Source of the DNA: Bacteriovoracaceae bacterium UBA2428
Lineage (GTDB): Bacteria; Bdellovibrionota; UBA2428
Length of the DNA: 5,940 bases
Direction of reading: 5' to 3'
NCBI GenBank assembly: GCA_002343545.1
Contig: DDRA01000005.1
Location: forward strand, 12,472-18,411
Positions 5,039 to 5,940 of this stretch are shown here, piece after piece. The position numbers and the translations under genes are program-made. The notes beneath the pieces were generated by a model. The model searched no databases. It was not told the DNA's origin and saw nothing but the letters and a program-made list of their open reading frames with translations. Position 1 is the stretch's first letter, and every line of letters begins with the position of its first letter.

Positions 5039-5938
5039 TTATCCGGAAGAGTCGTCGTCGCGGCGTTTCAGGAAGTTGCGCTTTTCGAAACGCCCGGTCC
5101 CCCAAGCGCGAAGCTGATAGAGGGCTTCGAAGGCGAAGAGAAGTTCCCCGATCGGCAGCGGCGCGGCCTGGAGCCAACGACGGAAGCGCGCGCGCACGGC
5201 CTCTTCGTCGGGGTACTTGAAGAAGTCGCTCAATTTGAGCGTGTCGACGAGGTAATCCAAGAAATCCTCGGCCTGCGTGGTCGTCATCCACTCCGTGCGG
5301 CGTCCTTCGCGGAAGGAGCGGCGCTTGGCTTGTTCGCTCGGTACGAAGGCGCCCGGGTCGTTCTGGATCGAAGCTTTCGCCACGCCCAGGTTGGTGAGGT
5401 GCCACTGGTAGAGCAAGCATCCCACGGCCATGGCCGCGTTCAACGAGGGATTAAGGTCGACGGTGGGGATGCGGACCAGCTTCTGACAGAGGGCCGACTC
5501 TTCCGTGCTCAGACCATCATCTTCGGGCCCCACGACGAGGGCCCAACGAACGGGTTCGCCATCGAGTTTGGCCTCCCAGTCACGAACCACGCCGAAGGCT
5601 TCGTGCGGATCGACCCGGGGTCGGCCGTAGCCGAGCGGGAACTCGACTTCGCGCCCCGAAGTCCCGATGGCGAGGTGCAGTCCGTCGAGGGCCTCGCGAA
5701 GGGTCGGGTAGCGCTTGGCGGCCTCGAGTATAGGCTGCCCTTTTTTGCTGAGCGCCCAGTCCATCCGCGAAAACTCATGTTCGGGATCGAGGTTGTAGAG
5801 GGGACCGTCGCCGACCAAACGAAGCTCGGTGCAGCCGAAGTTCGACATCGCGCGAGCCATCGCGCCGATGTTGCCCGCGGCTTGCGCGCGCACGAAGATC
5901 AGGACGGGCGGCGGCAGCGGGGCGAGATCCTTCTCCAC
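5039..5938 (-). CDS. SPOUT RNA 2'-O-methyltransferase, TrmH/TrmJ family (5' end uncertain)
   Basis: A SAM-dependent RNA ribose methyltransferase of the SPOUT (trefoil-knot) class. Motif 1 is VRAQAAGNIGAMARAMSNFG (16-35), with the conserved Asn23 and Arg29. Motif 2 is ALVVGPEDDGLSTEE (133-147). Motif 3 is VDLNPSLNAAMAVG (160-173). Residues about 205-299 form a charged helical C-terminal domain (VRARFRRWLQAAPLPIGELLFAFEALYQL), like the C-terminal extension of TrmJ, which methylates position 32 of tRNAs as a dimer. TrmJ is the best guess; another TrmH-family RNA target is possible. In motif 2 the usual G-R-E reads G-P-E. The leftmost possible start in the window is a GTG at 5938, two bases from the edge; no ribosome site can be checked, so the true start may lie outside. 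It ends with TAA at 5041-5039. Confidence 0.88.
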   Translation of the reverse strand: MEKDLAPLPPPVLIFVRAQAAGNIGAMARAMSNFGCTELRLVGDGPLYNLDPEHEFSRMDWALSKKGQPILEAAKRYPTLREALDGLHLAIGTSGREVEFPLGYGRPRVDPHEAFGVVRDWEAKLDGEPVRWALVVGPEDDGLSTEESALCQKLVRIPTVDLNPSLNAAMAVGCLLYQWHLTNLGVAKASIQNDPGAFVPSEQAKRRSFREGRRTEWMTTTQAEDFLDYLVDTLKLSDFFKYPDEEAVRARFRRWLQAAPLPIGELLFAFEALYQLRAWGTGRFEKRNFLKRRDDDSSG

Positions 5939-5940
5939 GG

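Noticed and set aside
5032..5045. Palindrome CGGATA-TT-TATCCG over the methyltransferase stop codon
   Set aside because: The 2-nt centre is too tight for a hairpin with all six pairs, and no T tract follows. Not enough for a terminator or binding-site call.

Overview
The window is GC-rich DNA in which every supported gene lies on the minus strand. It is consistent with a Gram-negative, probably deltaproteobacterium-like lineage (Bdellovibrionota or Myxococcota are possible, low confidence). The Gram-negative reading rests on two lipoproteins with type II signal peptides, a YqjD/ElaB-type DUF883 membrane protein and a candidate sigma-54 promoter. The lineage guess is inference only; no rRNA or other taxonomic marker is present.

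Layout in the direction of transcription (right to left): (i) 5938-5039, a SPOUT RNA 2'-O-methyltransferase of the TrmH/TrmJ type, possibly cut at its 5' end by the window edge; (ii) 4871-3693, an unrecognised 392-residue cysteine-containing lipoprotein, closed by a clear rho-independent terminator at 3631-3664; (iii) 3574-2048, a complete type 3 (archaeal/eukaryotic-style) prolyl-tRNA synthetase, proS; (iv) 2045-1304, a compact unit made of an IS200-like REP-associated tyrosine transposase (RAYT) gene flanked by 33-bp imperfect inverted repeats that each carry GTAG, with a strong stem-loop just before the transposase start; (v) 1160 to beyond position 1, a tight three-gene cluster (DUF883 protein, an 84-residue glycine-rich membrane protein, and a lipoprotein running off the left edge) preceded by a well-placed sigma-54-like promoter.

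The two outer parts carry RNA-modification and translation genes mixed with envelope lipoproteins. The most notable parts are the RAYT/inverted-repeat unit, inserted 2 bp after the proS stop codon, and the envelope cluster with its candidate RpoN promoter and ATGA stop/start overlap. The lipoprotein at 1-573 is easily missed because it is open to the window edge and is covered on the opposite strand by a spurious long frame. No tRNA, rRNA, CRISPR array or gene-free stretch over 300 bases was seen.
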